Part shown: positions 24,822 to 33,852 of the stretch, piece after piece
How the letters are laid out: each line of letters begins with the position of its first letter
How positions within the stretch are numbered: position 1 is the first letter of the stretch
From: Planctomicrobium piriforme
GTDB lineage: Bacteria; Planctomycetota; Planctomycetia; Planctomycetales; Planctomycetaceae
DNA: 64,000 nt
NCBI RefSeq assembly: GCF_900113665.1
Contig: NZ_FOQD01000001.1
Span: 124,001-188,000 of the forward strand
Reading direction: 5' to 3'
Position numbers and translations under genes: made by a program
The notes under the pieces: generated by a model
What the model was told of the DNA's origin: nothing
The model's input: only the letters and a program-made list of their open reading frames with translations
Databases searched by the model: none

Positions 24822-25706
24822 GTGAAACGAAGCTCCTGCGAGTTGTTTCTGCTCATGGCATTACTCGCCGTTCACGCAGGTGCTGATGATGGGCAAGACC
24901 CCAGACTTTCGCCTGCTGCAGAGCAAGCTGCAAATGCGAAGATTGAAAAGATTAAGGCGGAGCTGGCTCAAGACGCGAAGCCGTGGTGGGCAGGACAGTA
25001 TTACGAGGGAGGCGTAGGATGCTCCGTCTCTCTTACTTTGGCCCCGGATTCAGGGTTTGTCTATCTTTGCTCTGGGTGCGACGGACTTATTGATCGAAAC
25101 TATGGTCCAATCCAGGAAGTCGACGGGCAGATCAGACTCATACCCACTCTTCCCTATGAGGCCGACCGATCACACCTGGAGACAAAATACATTCCTGTTC
25201 GCTGGGCCAAAAGAAAGTATCTGATCCCAGAGGGTAAGATGCTGGAATTCTGCAACAAGTTCAATGCAGGTCGCCTTCAGCTCACTTCTGGAAATTCATA
25301 TTTCCTGGCCGAGACCACTACCCGAGAAACTCTCGCGTTGAGCCTGCCAGAGATTCCAAAAGAGCTCCAAAAGTACCTTCATGTTCAAGCTGTCATTTGC
25401 CAGATTCAAGAAGTAAGAAAGCCCAAAGTTTCTTTAGAGAAATCTTGGCTCGAAGCCAACAAAATCAACAGGTTCAATTCGACACCGGTCTCGCTCAACA
25501 AGGGCCAAGACGACGGAATTTTTGTGGGAATGAAACTCTACTGCGTAAACCCCCACGACGACGCGAGCGACATTACAGTGACATCGGTCGACAAGAACAG
25601 TTCCGAGGCCGTTATCCGCGAAAATGTGACCAAGAGCAGGACACCAACAGTCACTCCGCTTGTGGGGTGGAAAGTGTCTACATCGCCTTGGCCATCAAAT
25701 GAGTAA
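24822..25706 (+). CDS. Secreted protein of unknown family, tandem paralog 2
   Basis: 294 residues from GTG 24822. Nearly the same signal peptide and start region as the gene upstream (MKRSSCELFLLMALLAVHAG, reading the GTG start as Met), and about two-thirds of all residues are shared: AEQAANAKIEKIKAEL, KYIPVRW, FCNKFNAG, VICQIQEVRKPK, SLNKGQDDGIFVGMKLY. The DNA of the first about 130 codons is almost the same, whereas the middle has drifted, indicating a fairly recent tandem duplication, or gene conversion at the 5' end. Lower in GC than neighbours. No function assignable. Confidence 0.65.
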   Translation: MKRSSCELFLLMALLAVHAGADDGQDPRLSPAAEQAANAKIEKIKAELAQDAKPWWAGQYYEGGVGCSVSLTLAPDSGFVYLCSGCDGLIDRNYGPIQEVDGQIRLIPTLPYEADRSHLETKYIPVRWAKRKYLIPEGKMLEFCNKFNAGRLQLTSGNSYFLAETTTRETLALSLPEIPKELQKYLHVQAVICQIQEVRKPKVSLEKSWLEANKINRFNSTPVSLNKGQDDGIFVGMKLYCVNPHDDASDITVTSVDKNSSEAVIRENVTKSRTPTVTPLVGWKVSTSPWPSNE

Positions 25707-25784
25707 TAAGAACTCGCACCAAAAACTCGGTCGTGATTGCTTTCAAGCCGATCCTTCTGTCCATTAAATCGAAACGTAGATTCT

Positions 25785-26567
25785 ATGCCGCCTTCCATCG
25801 TGGGCATCATTCCCGCCCGTCTCCAGTCGTCCCGACTCCCGCGCAAGATGCTGTTGCGTGAGTCCGGGAAGCCGCTCATTCAGTATGCCTGGGAAGCAGC
25901 CTCTCGTGCCAAGTCGCTCAGTCAGGTACTTATTGCCACCGACAGCGAAGAGATCGCCGATGTCGCCAGGGGGTTTGGAGCCCGAGTCGCCATGACGGGC
26001 GACCATCCCAGCGGCGGAGACCGGATTGCGGAAGTGGTCCGTCGGGAATGCACGGATGCCTCGCTCATCGTGAATGTGCAGGGGGACGAACCCGAGTTGC
26101 CTCCCGAAGTGATCGATGGGCTCGTCTCGGCGATGCAATCCCGCCCTGAGATCGAGATGGGAACCTTGGCCACGCCGATCAATTCGATGGCCGTTCTGCA
26201 GGACACCAGTTGCGTGAAAGTGGTCTGCACCGCCGACGGCCGAGCCCTGTATTTCAGCCGGCTGCCGATTCCTTATTACCGCGACGGCCAGCCCGAGGAT
26301 CTGCTGCATCCCGGCGAGGAAACGGCCGCCTATCAGCAGAGCCCTTGGAAGCTGCACTTGGGAATTTACGCCTATCGCCCAGAGTTCCTGCTCGCCATCA
26401 CCAGCATGCCGCGCTCTCGATTGGAGCAACTCGAAAGCCTGGAGCAACTTCGGGCACTCGAAGCGGGGGCGACAATCCTCGTCAAAACCGTCTCGCACCG
26501 GTCCGTTGGCATCGACACCGCCGCCGATTATGCTGCCTTTCTGGAACGACAGAAGAGACTCGGTTGA
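25785..26567 (+). CDS. kdsB: 3-deoxy-manno-octulosonate cytidylyltransferase
   Basis: 260 residues from ATG 25785. GIIPARLQSSRLPRKML binds CTP, NVQGDEPELP is the metal-binding segment, and RALYFSRLPIPY plus HLGIYAYRPEFLL are diagnostic. The enzyme makes CMP-Kdo from Kdo and CTP for lipid A/LPS core assembly in the cytoplasm. Followed by pyrG, which makes the CTP it uses. The presence of KdsB and Lol genes fits an LPS-bearing outer membrane. Confidence 0.92.
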   Translation: MPPSIVGIIPARLQSSRLPRKMLLRESGKPLIQYAWEAASRAKSLSQVLIATDSEEIADVARGFGARVAMTGDHPSGGDRIAEVVRRECTDASLIVNVQGDEPELPPEVIDGLVSAMQSRPEIEMGTLATPINSMAVLQDTSCVKVVCTADGRALYFSRLPIPYYRDGQPEDLLHPGEETAAYQQSPWKLHLGIYAYRPEFLLAITSMPRSRLEQLESLEQLRALEAGATILVKTVSHRSVGIDTAADYAAFLERQKRLG

Positions 26568-26713
26568 GGGTTTAAGGTTGAGACGTTCCAGATGCTGCCT
26601 TCCAAAATCTCCCGCGATCTCACGATCTGCGGGAAGCTTGTTGAAATTCTGGCTCTGGACTCCGAAACCGCTCAACCATCAACCTTAAAACCTTCGACGA
26701 TTTCAAACTCTCC

Positions 26714-26747
26714 AGCCCCCGGCGATGCGTCGGGGGCTGTCCATTTT
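26714..26747 (+). terminator. Hairpin, terminator-like, between kdsB and pyrG
   Basis: Perfect 8-bp stem AGCCCCCG / CGGGGGCT (26714-26721 and 26731-26738) with a 9-nt loop, followed by GTCCATTTT. The U-run is short, so it may be a weak terminator or an attenuator in front of pyrG. Confidence 0.5.
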
Positions 26748-26768
26748 GAGTGGGTTAGAGGATCAGAG

Positions 26769-28385
26769 ATGACCAAGCATATTTTCGTGACTGGCGGCGT
26801 CGTCAGCTCTCTCGGTAAGGGGCTGACTTCCGCTTCCGTCGGGCTGCTGCTCGAACGACGCGGGCTCCGGGTGCGCATGCAGAAGATGGACCCGTACCTG
26901 AACGTCGACCCCGGCACGATGAGCCCTTACCAGCACGGCGAGGTCTACGTTCTCGACGACGGTTCGGAAACCGACCTCGACCTGGGCCACTATGAGCGGT
27001 TCACCAAAAGCCCGTTGTCGAAGCTTTCCAACTTCACGACCGGCCGGATCTACAGCAGCGTCATTCAGAAAGAACGCCGCGGCGAATATCTGGGCGCCAC
27101 GGTGCAGGTGATTCCGCACATCACCAATGAAATCAAATCCCACGTCATGCAACTGGCGGGGCCGGACGTCGACGTCGTCATCACTGAACTCGGCGGCACC
27201 GTCGGGGACATTGAAGGTCTGCCGTTCCTGGAAGCGATTCGACAGATTCCGCTGGATATCGGCAAAGAAAACTGCCTGTTCATCCACCTCACGTTGGTCC
27301 CGTATCTCAAAGCCGCCCGCGAAGCGAAGACCAAGCCGACCCAATACAGCGTCGGCCAGCTGCGCACGATCGGCATTCAGCCGGACATTCTCATCGTGCG
27401 GACGGAACGCCCGCTGGGCCGCGAAAACGCGGAGAAGATCGCCCTCTTCTGCAACGTCGAAAAGCGAGCCGTCATTGAGGAAACCGACAAAGAGATTACG
27501 ATCTACGAAGTGCCGGTCGGCCTGGCCGAGAACGGTCTCGACAAGCTGATCTGCGAAAAGCTCTCGCTGCCGATCGGGAATCTCAACATCGACGACTGGA
27601 AGGGGCTGATGAACACCATCCGCAACCCCCAGCACGAGGTGACCATCGCCGTCGTCGGCAAATACATCGACCACCGCGACGCGTATAAGTCGATCTACGA
27701 ATCGCTCAGCCATGCCGGGTTCCATCACAAGACTCGAGTGCTGATCAAGCGCATCGAAGCCGAGGACTGCGATTCACACGACCTCGACCAGTTGCTGGGA
27801 CACGTCCATGGCATCCTCGTTCCAGGCGGATTCGGCTACCGCGGCATCGAAGGCAAGATCAAGGCGGTGCGCTACGCCCGTGAAAACAAGATTCCGTTTT
27901 TCGGCATCTGCCTCGGCATGCAGTGTGCGGTGATCGAATATGCCCGCAGCATCCTGGGCTGCAAAGACGCCAACAGCACGGAATTCGCCGAAGACACCCC
28001 TGATCCTGTGATCTGTCTTCTGGAAGAGCAGAAAACAGTCTCCGACAAAGGGGGGACAATGCGGCTGGGAGCTCAGCCTGCCGTACTGAAGGAAGGCAGC
28101 CTCGCTCGCAAGGCCTATGGCAAGGCGGAAATCTCGGAACGGCACCGGCACCGTTACGAATTCAACCCCGCCTACCGCGACCGCCTGATCGAAGCCGGCA
28201 TGATCCCCGCCGGCACGAATCCCAGCGGGTCGCTGGTCGAAATCATCGAAGTCCCCAAACACCCGTGGTTCGTGGCCGTGCAGTACCACCCGGAGTTCAA
28301 GTCATCTCCCCTGGAACCCCATCCCCTGTTCAGAGACTTTGTGGGGGCGGCACTGCAAAGGCAAAGAGGATCGATTTCGGGATAG
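26769..28385 (+). CDS. pyrG: CTP synthase
   Basis: 538 residues from ATG 26769, preceded by a GAG-containing leader; the longer frame to 26592 has no homology. The synthetase domain starts KHIFVTGGVVSSLGKGLTSA, followed by MDPYLNVDPGTMSPYQHGEV and the TELGGTVGDIE segment. The C-terminal class I glutaminase has FGICLGMQ with nucleophile C381, and QYHPEF. It aminates UTP to CTP with glutamine and ATP. Cytoplasmic. Family C repeat DNA begins 3 nt after the stop. Confidence 0.95.
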   Translation: MTKHIFVTGGVVSSLGKGLTSASVGLLLERRGLRVRMQKMDPYLNVDPGTMSPYQHGEVYVLDDGSETDLDLGHYERFTKSPLSKLSNFTTGRIYSSVIQKERRGEYLGATVQVIPHITNEIKSHVMQLAGPDVDVVITELGGTVGDIEGLPFLEAIRQIPLDIGKENCLFIHLTLVPYLKAAREAKTKPTQYSVGQLRTIGIQPDILIVRTERPLGRENAEKIALFCNVEKRAVIEETDKEITIYEVPVGLAENGLDKLICEKLSLPIGNLNIDDWKGLMNTIRNPQHEVTIAVVGKYIDHRDAYKSIYESLSHAGFHHKTRVLIKRIEAEDCDSHDLDQLLGHVHGILVPGGFGYRGIEGKIKAVRYARENKIPFFGICLGMQCAVIEYARSILGCKDANSTEFAEDTPDPVICLLEEQKTVSDKGGTMRLGAQPAVLKEGSLARKAYGKAEISERHRHRYEFNPAYRDRLIEAGMIPAGTNPSGSLVEIIEVPKHPWFVAVQYHPEFKSSPLEPHPLFRDFVGAALQRQRGSISG

Positions 28386-28387
28386 AG

Positions 28388-28480
28388 ATTTAAAATCCGA
28401 AATCCGAATATCGAAAGCTCCAAATCACAAATCCCAAATTACAAACAAATTCAAAACTCAAAATTCCAAACCGGTCATCT
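28388..28480 (+). repeat. Family C repeat, left flank of the four-helix-bundle gene
   Basis: AT-rich array of AAATCCGAAATCCGAA and CAAATCCCAAATTACAAACA-like units. It starts 3 nt after the pyrG stop and ends a few nt before the small gene's ATG. It is inverted relative to the right flank at 28855-28920. Confidence 0.75.
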
Positions 28481-28488
28481 GAACTGAT

Positions 28489-28854
28489 ATGGCGTCTTTC
28501 CCGGACAAACCGGCCTATGACCTGGAAACCCGGACTTTCGATTTCGCGCTTCATGTCCGGCAATTTGTTCGCCAACTTCCTCGCACACTCTGCAATACGG
28601 AAGATGCAAAGCAAGTTGTTCGCTCTTCCGGTTCCGTCGGCGCGAACTATATTGAAGCGAATGAGTCCCTGAGTAAAAAAGACTTTCGCATGCGACTTCG
28701 GATCGCCCGAAAAGAGGCGAAGGAGACACGCTACTGGCTGCGATTAATTGACATCGGATCGATCAAAGACTTGAGCGAAAGTCGAGATGCTCTCATCAAG
28801 GAGGCGACCGAGATCATGCTGATCCTGTCGGCCATTTTAAGTAAGTCCTCTTGA
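28489..28854 (+). CDS. Four-helix-bundle protein (S23/IVP, TIGR02436-like)
   Basis: 121 residues, all-helical. The pattern YDLETRTFDFALHVRQFVRQLP, then QVVRSSGSVGANYIEANES, KDFRMRLRIARKEAKETRYWL and the C-terminal LIKEATEIMLILSAIL is that of the four-helix-bundle family. Relatives are encoded in intervening sequences of some 23S rRNA genes, and the accessory protein Avd of diversity-generating retroelements shares the fold; here no reverse transcriptase or rRNA gene is near. The gene is bracketed on both sides by AT-rich family C repeats and inserted between pyrG and metG, so it looks like the cargo of a mobile cassette (inference). Confidence 0.88.
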   Translation: MASFPDKPAYDLETRTFDFALHVRQFVRQLPRTLCNTEDAKQVVRSSGSVGANYIEANESLSKKDFRMRLRIARKEAKETRYWLRLIDIGSIKDLSESRDALIKEATEIMLILSAILSKSS

Positions 28855-28920
28855 GTTTTCTGCTTTTTGTCTGATTTGAATTTGTTTGAAATTTGATGCT
28901 TGAGATTTGGGATTTCTCCA
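28855..28920 (-). repeat. Family C repeat, right flank of the four-helix-bundle gene
   Basis: TGATTTGAATTTGTTTGAAA then TTTGATGCTTGAGATTTGGG-like units; inverted counterpart of the left flank and closely similar to the right arm of the ORF-less copy at 43617-43772. Ends GGATTTCTCCA just before the metG start. Confidence 0.75.
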
Positions 28921-28924
28921 CCAT

Positions 28925-30976
28925 ATGACAACCTCACGTCGTCTCCTCGTCACTTCCGCTCTCCCCTACGCCAACGGCCACATCCATATCGGCCATCTGG
29001 TGGAGTACATCCAGACTGACATCTGGGTGCGGTTTCAGAAGCTGCGCGGGCACAACTGCCGGTACTTCTGCGCCGACGACACGCATGGCACCGCCATCAT
29101 GATCCGGGCTCGGCAAGAGGGGCGGAGCGAGGAAGAAGTCATCGCCGATATGCGCACCGCCCACATGGCGGACTTCGCGAAGTTCGGCGTCGAGTTCGAC
29201 AACTACGGGTCGACGAACAGTGAAGAGAATCGGCTGCAGTGTCATGAGTTCTGGAAAGAGATCCGCGCGGCTGGTCTTGTCCGCGAAAAGGAAATCGAGC
29301 AGCTCTTTGATCCGGTCGCCAACACCTTCCTGGCTGACCGATTTGTCAAAGGGACATGCCCCGTCTGTAAATCGCCCAATCAGTACGGCGATAACTGCGA
29401 CAAGTGCGGGAGTACCTACACGCCTGCAGATCTCATCGACCCGAAAAGCACGCTCAGCGGGGCGACGCCCGAGCTACGGAAGGCGCTGCATCTGTTCGTG
29501 GAGATTGAACAGCTTCACAAGTTCCTGGAGGAGTGGACGCAGACCAGCGGGGCGCTGCAGAGCGAAATTGCCAATTATCTGAAGGGACACTTCCTCGGCG
29601 AACCTCTCCGTGACTGGGACATCTCACGCCCGGCACCCTACTTCGGGTTCGAAATCCCCGACGCCATTGGGAACTACTGGTACGTCTGGTTCGATGCCCC
29701 CATCGGCTACATCGCCAGCACCTGGGAATGGTGCAAACGCAACGGTGAAAATCTCGCCGACTGGTGGCAGAGCACCGGCACCGAGATTCATCATTTCATC
29801 GGCAAGGACATCACGTATTTCCATACGCTGTTCTGGCCCGCGATGCTCAAAACCGCTGGCCACAGTCTGCCGACCAAGGTCCACATTCACGGCTTCCTGA
29901 CGGTCGATGGCGAGAAGATGTCCAAATCGAAGGGCACCTTCGTTCAGGCTGCGACTTACGCCAAGCATCTCGACCCGTCATACCTGCGATACTTCTATGC
30001 CTCGAAGCTCAGCAACCGAGTCGACGACATCGACCTGAATTTCGAAGAATTCAAAACGAAGGTCGATTCCGACCTCGTCGGTAAGGTGGTGAACATCGCC
30101 AGCCGGTGTGCGAAGTTTGTTGCGAAGCAGTCGCTCGCGGCGGCCTATCCGGACGACGGCGGCCTCTTCGCTCAGGCGGCTGCTGTCGGCGAGAAGATTG
30201 CCGAACTTTACGAGTCGTGTGACTACAATGCCGCCATGCGGGAAGTCATGGTGCTGGCCGACCGCGCGAATCAGTACATCGAAGCGAAGGAACCCTGGAA
30301 GGTCGCCAAAGACCCTGCCCGTAGTGAAGAACTGCGCGACATCTGCACGGTCGGCCTCAATCTGTTTCGGCAACTGGCCTTTTATCTCGCGCCAGTGTTG
30401 CCGGAATTGAAGAGACAGACCGAAGCCCTGCTGAATTCTCCCATCACCAGTTGGAACGACGCTCAGACGCCGCTGACGGGCACGGCGGTGAGTGAGTACC
30501 AGCACATGCTCAAACGAGTGGATCCCAAACAGGTCGAAAAGATGATCGAAGAATCCAAAGACAGCGCCGCCCCGGCCTCAGCTCCTGAACCTGCCTCTCC
30601 ATGGAACGACGGGCCAGAGCCGCTGCTGAAAGAACCGCTCACTGGCGAACACTGCACCATCGACGACTTCATGAAGATCGATATGCGGGTCGCCCGCGTC
30701 GTCGAAGCTGGTCATGTCGAAGGAGCCGATAAGCTGATTCAACTCAAGCTCTCGCTGGGTGGAACAGAAACCCGTAACGTCTTCGCCGGCATCAAAAGCT
30801 GCTACAAGCCGGAAGACCTGGTGGGCCGGCTGGTGATCTGCTGCTCGAACCTGGCCCCGCGCAAAATGCGATTCGGCGTCAGCGAAGGCATGGTCCTCGC
30901 CTGCGGCCCCGGCGGAAAAGAAATCTTCCTGCTGAATCCGGACGACGGCGCAAAGCCGGGCATGCGGGTGCATTAG
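28925..30976 (+). CDS. metG: Methionyl-tRNA synthetase
   Basis: 683 residues from ATG 28925. Class I signatures: HIGH (21-24) in ALPYANGHIHIGH, zinc knuckle CPVCKSPNQYGDNCDKCG, and the KMSKS loop (GEKMSKSKGTF). The C-terminal about 110 residues form an EMAP/Trbp111 tRNA-binding domain (DFMKIDMRVARVVEAGHVEGADKL). Charges tRNA-Met in the cytoplasm. The 5' leader is family C repeat DNA; the stop is followed 1 nt later by repeat module B. Confidence 0.95.
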   Translation: MTTSRRLLVTSALPYANGHIHIGHLVEYIQTDIWVRFQKLRGHNCRYFCADDTHGTAIMIRARQEGRSEEEVIADMRTAHMADFAKFGVEFDNYGSTNSEENRLQCHEFWKEIRAAGLVREKEIEQLFDPVANTFLADRFVKGTCPVCKSPNQYGDNCDKCGSTYTPADLIDPKSTLSGATPELRKALHLFVEIEQLHKFLEEWTQTSGALQSEIANYLKGHFLGEPLRDWDISRPAPYFGFEIPDAIGNYWYVWFDAPIGYIASTWEWCKRNGENLADWWQSTGTEIHHFIGKDITYFHTLFWPAMLKTAGHSLPTKVHIHGFLTVDGEKMSKSKGTFVQAATYAKHLDPSYLRYFYASKLSNRVDDIDLNFEEFKTKVDSDLVGKVVNIASRCAKFVAKQSLAAAYPDDGGLFAQAAAVGEKIAELYESCDYNAAMREVMVLADRANQYIEAKEPWKVAKDPARSEELRDICTVGLNLFRQLAFYLAPVLPELKRQTEALLNSPITSWNDAQTPLTGTAVSEYQHMLKRVDPKQVEKMIEESKDSAAPASAPEPASPWNDGPEPLLKEPLTGEHCTIDDFMKIDMRVARVVEAGHVEGADKLIQLKLSLGGTETRNVFAGIKSCYKPEDLVGRLVICCSNLAPRKMRFGVSEGMVLACGPGGKEIFLLNPDDGAKPGMRVH

Positions 30977-31140
30977 AAGAGTCGAGTGTCCAGTGACGAG
31001 AGTCCAGAGCCAGACGGGGGGGGGAAGAGTTGAGTGCTTAGGGACGAGTGTTGAGTGTGAAATCTGCTCCCCTCGCCCCGAGAGCGATTCTCGACCTGAG
31101 CCATGCGTCCTATCGGGGAGAGGGGCCGGGGGTGAGGGGC
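30977..31140 (+). repeat. Composite repeat B-T-A after metG
   Basis: B at 30977-31013, T at 31026-31058, palindrome A at 31067-31140. Same order and orientation as the copies after the glycoside hydrolase, DUF2306 and the flavoprotein genes. The rest of the spacer to 31258 holds a reversed T-like stretch and no gene. Confidence 0.8.
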
Positions 31141-31258
31141 GGAAATTGGCTCGCGGGAAGAATTTTCAAAGCCGAAATTCAACTTTGCTGACTCAACTCT
31201 CAACACCCGCCGCTCAACGCCGTACACTGAAGGGATCGAAAACTTCAGAGGTGATCCG

Positions 31259-31831
31259 ATGAGTATTGATGCCCCGCCCCGCAACATGACCCCGGAAGAC
31301 TTTCTGTTGCTTCCCAACCGCGATGCGTACGAGTTGGTCAACGGAGAGTTGGTGGAACTCAAGATGAGCGAAGATTCGAGCTGGATTGCCGGGGAGATTT
31401 TTTTTTACTTGCGAGCTGCTTTAGCGAAGCGGCGTTCAGGCTGGATCTTTCCGGAAGGAACAATGTTCCGCTGCTTCCCCGCCGACCCCAATCGGGTTCG
31501 TCGGGCTGATGCATCCTTCATTCGCAATGAACACCGGCCGCATGGTCCTGAGTCAATCGGTTACACGAGCGTTGTGCCCGACCTGGTCGTTGAAGTGGTC
31601 TCTCCAGGCGATGGGGCTTACGACGTCAACGAGAAAGTCGAAGATTGGCTCGAAGCGGGCGTCGCCGTGTTATGGCTGGTGATGCCCCGCGACCGCACCG
31701 TCACGGTCTACAAGGCAGGCCAGAAACCGCAACTGCTGACTTCCTCAGAAGAAATCACCCTGAACCTGATCCCCGACTTCCGCTGTCAGGTCGCCGACTT
31801 CTTCCCGCCGACGGTCGAGAAACCGAATTGA
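31259..31831 (+). CDS. Uma2 family endonuclease-like protein (DUF820)
   Basis: 190 residues. The Uma2 pattern is present: MTPEDFLLLP..DAYELVNGELVEL, PEGTMFRCFP, RRADASFI, VVPDLVVEVVSPGDGAYDVNEKVEDWLEAGVAVLWLVMP. The E.V and D residues correspond to the PD-(D/E)xK nuclease core. Uma2 proteins are abundant in planctomycetes and cyanobacteria with no proven function. GTG/ATG start at 31259 preceded by GAGGTGATCCG. Confidence 0.85.
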   Translation: MSIDAPPRNMTPEDFLLLPNRDAYELVNGELVELKMSEDSSWIAGEIFFYLRAALAKRRSGWIFPEGTMFRCFPADPNRVRRADASFIRNEHRPHGPESIGYTSVVPDLVVEVVSPGDGAYDVNEKVEDWLEAGVAVLWLVMPRDRTVTVYKAGQKPQLLTSSEEITLNLIPDFRCQVADFFPPTVEKPN

Positions 31832-31851
31832 GTTGAGTATGGGAGTTCATC

Positions 31852-32079
31852 GTGAAATTCGGCGAGGAGATCGGCAAGGCATCGGACGACCAACCGGATA
31901 ACGAATCTGAATCTGTGAACCCTGTGCTCATAGCATGTCGCGATTCTGCCGCCCCGGATGAGATCGAATATGCGATCTTCGTGCGCAATAAAGTCCGCGA
32001 AGGTCGGCAGGCGTTCGCCAGTGGAAAATATTTTTCAGCCGCCGACGCCCGTCTGCAAATGCGAGAATGGCTCAATTGA
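31852..32079 (+). CDS. Small antitoxin-like protein
   Basis: 75 residues from GTG 31852, with GGGAG 9 nt upstream. The C-terminal half (VREGRQAFASGKYFSAADARLQMREWL) resembles the tail of ParD/Phd/RelB-type antitoxins, where a GR..F..G...S..DA.. pattern precedes a short helix. The N-terminal part is acidic and unrecognised. It overlaps the next gene by 13 nt, so the two are likely translationally coupled. A toxin-antitoxin role is possible, but no canonical toxin is present. Confidence 0.5.
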   Translation: MKFGEEIGKASDDQPDNESESVNPVLIACRDSAAPDEIEYAIFVRNKVREGRQAFASGKYFSAADARLQMREWLN

Positions 32080-32489
32080 CTACACCCGAAACGGCTCCTC
32101 TTTTCGACAAGCGCCTGCTGGGAACCTGGATCTCAGATCGCAGGCGAACGTTCTTGAATTGGAAACCAAACCCGGGCGTGAAACCGGCGATGGCTCAAAA
32201 ATTCAAGAACCTCTTTGGCAAGATGACGGTTCGCTACTCCCCAAAATATTTCTTTGTAGAAACCCGATTCGATTTTTATCCAGGGTTGGAGCCTTCGCCT
32301 GACAAGAAAAAATACGAAGTCATTGCCAAGGACCAATCGAGCGTTGTCATTCGATTTCGATACGAAGATCCCATGATGCAAAACATCTTTGGCTCCGAAG
32401 TGATCCGCCAAATTCACTTTGACGGTGAAATTGGATATTACATCACCGTCCAATCAGGTCTTACCGAGTATTTCCGCAAGATCTCTTAG
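32067..32489 (+). CDS. Small protein with lipocalin-like GTW start
   Basis: 140 residues. The LLGTWISD start followed by a run of beta-strand-like segments (KMTVRYSPKYFFVET, YEVIAKDQSSVVIRFRYE, IRQIHFDGEIGYYITVQSG, LTEYFRKI) fits a small beta-barrel/lipocalin-like stress protein rather than a nuclease toxin. No signal peptide. It starts within the last codons of the upstream gene (ATG 32067, GAGAATGG). Lower in GC than its neighbours. Function unknown. Confidence 0.6.
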   Translation: MAQLTTPETAPLFDKRLLGTWISDRRRTFLNWKPNPGVKPAMAQKFKNLFGKMTVRYSPKYFFVETRFDFYPGLEPSPDKKKYEVIAKDQSSVVIRFRYEDPMMQNIFGSEVIRQIHFDGEIGYYITVQSGLTEYFRKIS

Positions 32490-32545
32490 CGAGCCCCTTC
32501 GCACCCCTGAATCCTGACCTCTGACCCCCGGCCCCTTCCCCACCT

Positions 32546-33790
<1,245 letters not shown>

Positions 33791-33815
33791 TCGGAAGAGT
33801 GAAATCGAAAGTTCC

Positions 33816-33852
33816 TTTAGCCGCACACCTAAAGTGTGCGGCTAAATTTTTT
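33816..33852 (+). terminator. Strong rho-independent terminator of dapL, overlapping murG 3' end
   Basis: Perfect 13-bp stem TTTAGCCGCACAC / GTGTGCGGCTAAA (33816-33828, 33834-33846), 5-nt loop CTAAA, then six T. The murG stop codon (CTA on + at 33829-33831) lies in the loop and its last codons (FSRTL) are one arm. The stem also forms in murG mRNA, but without a U-run. Confidence 0.88.

Noticed and set aside
23947..25706. Mobile element carrying the two paralogs
   Set aside because: No transposase, terminal repeats or target duplication visible; tandem duplication explains the pair.
25764..27728. Minus-strand frames of 300-plus codons opposite kdsB and pyrG
   Set aside because: The plus-strand genes are unmistakable; the antisense products have no domain and unusual composition.
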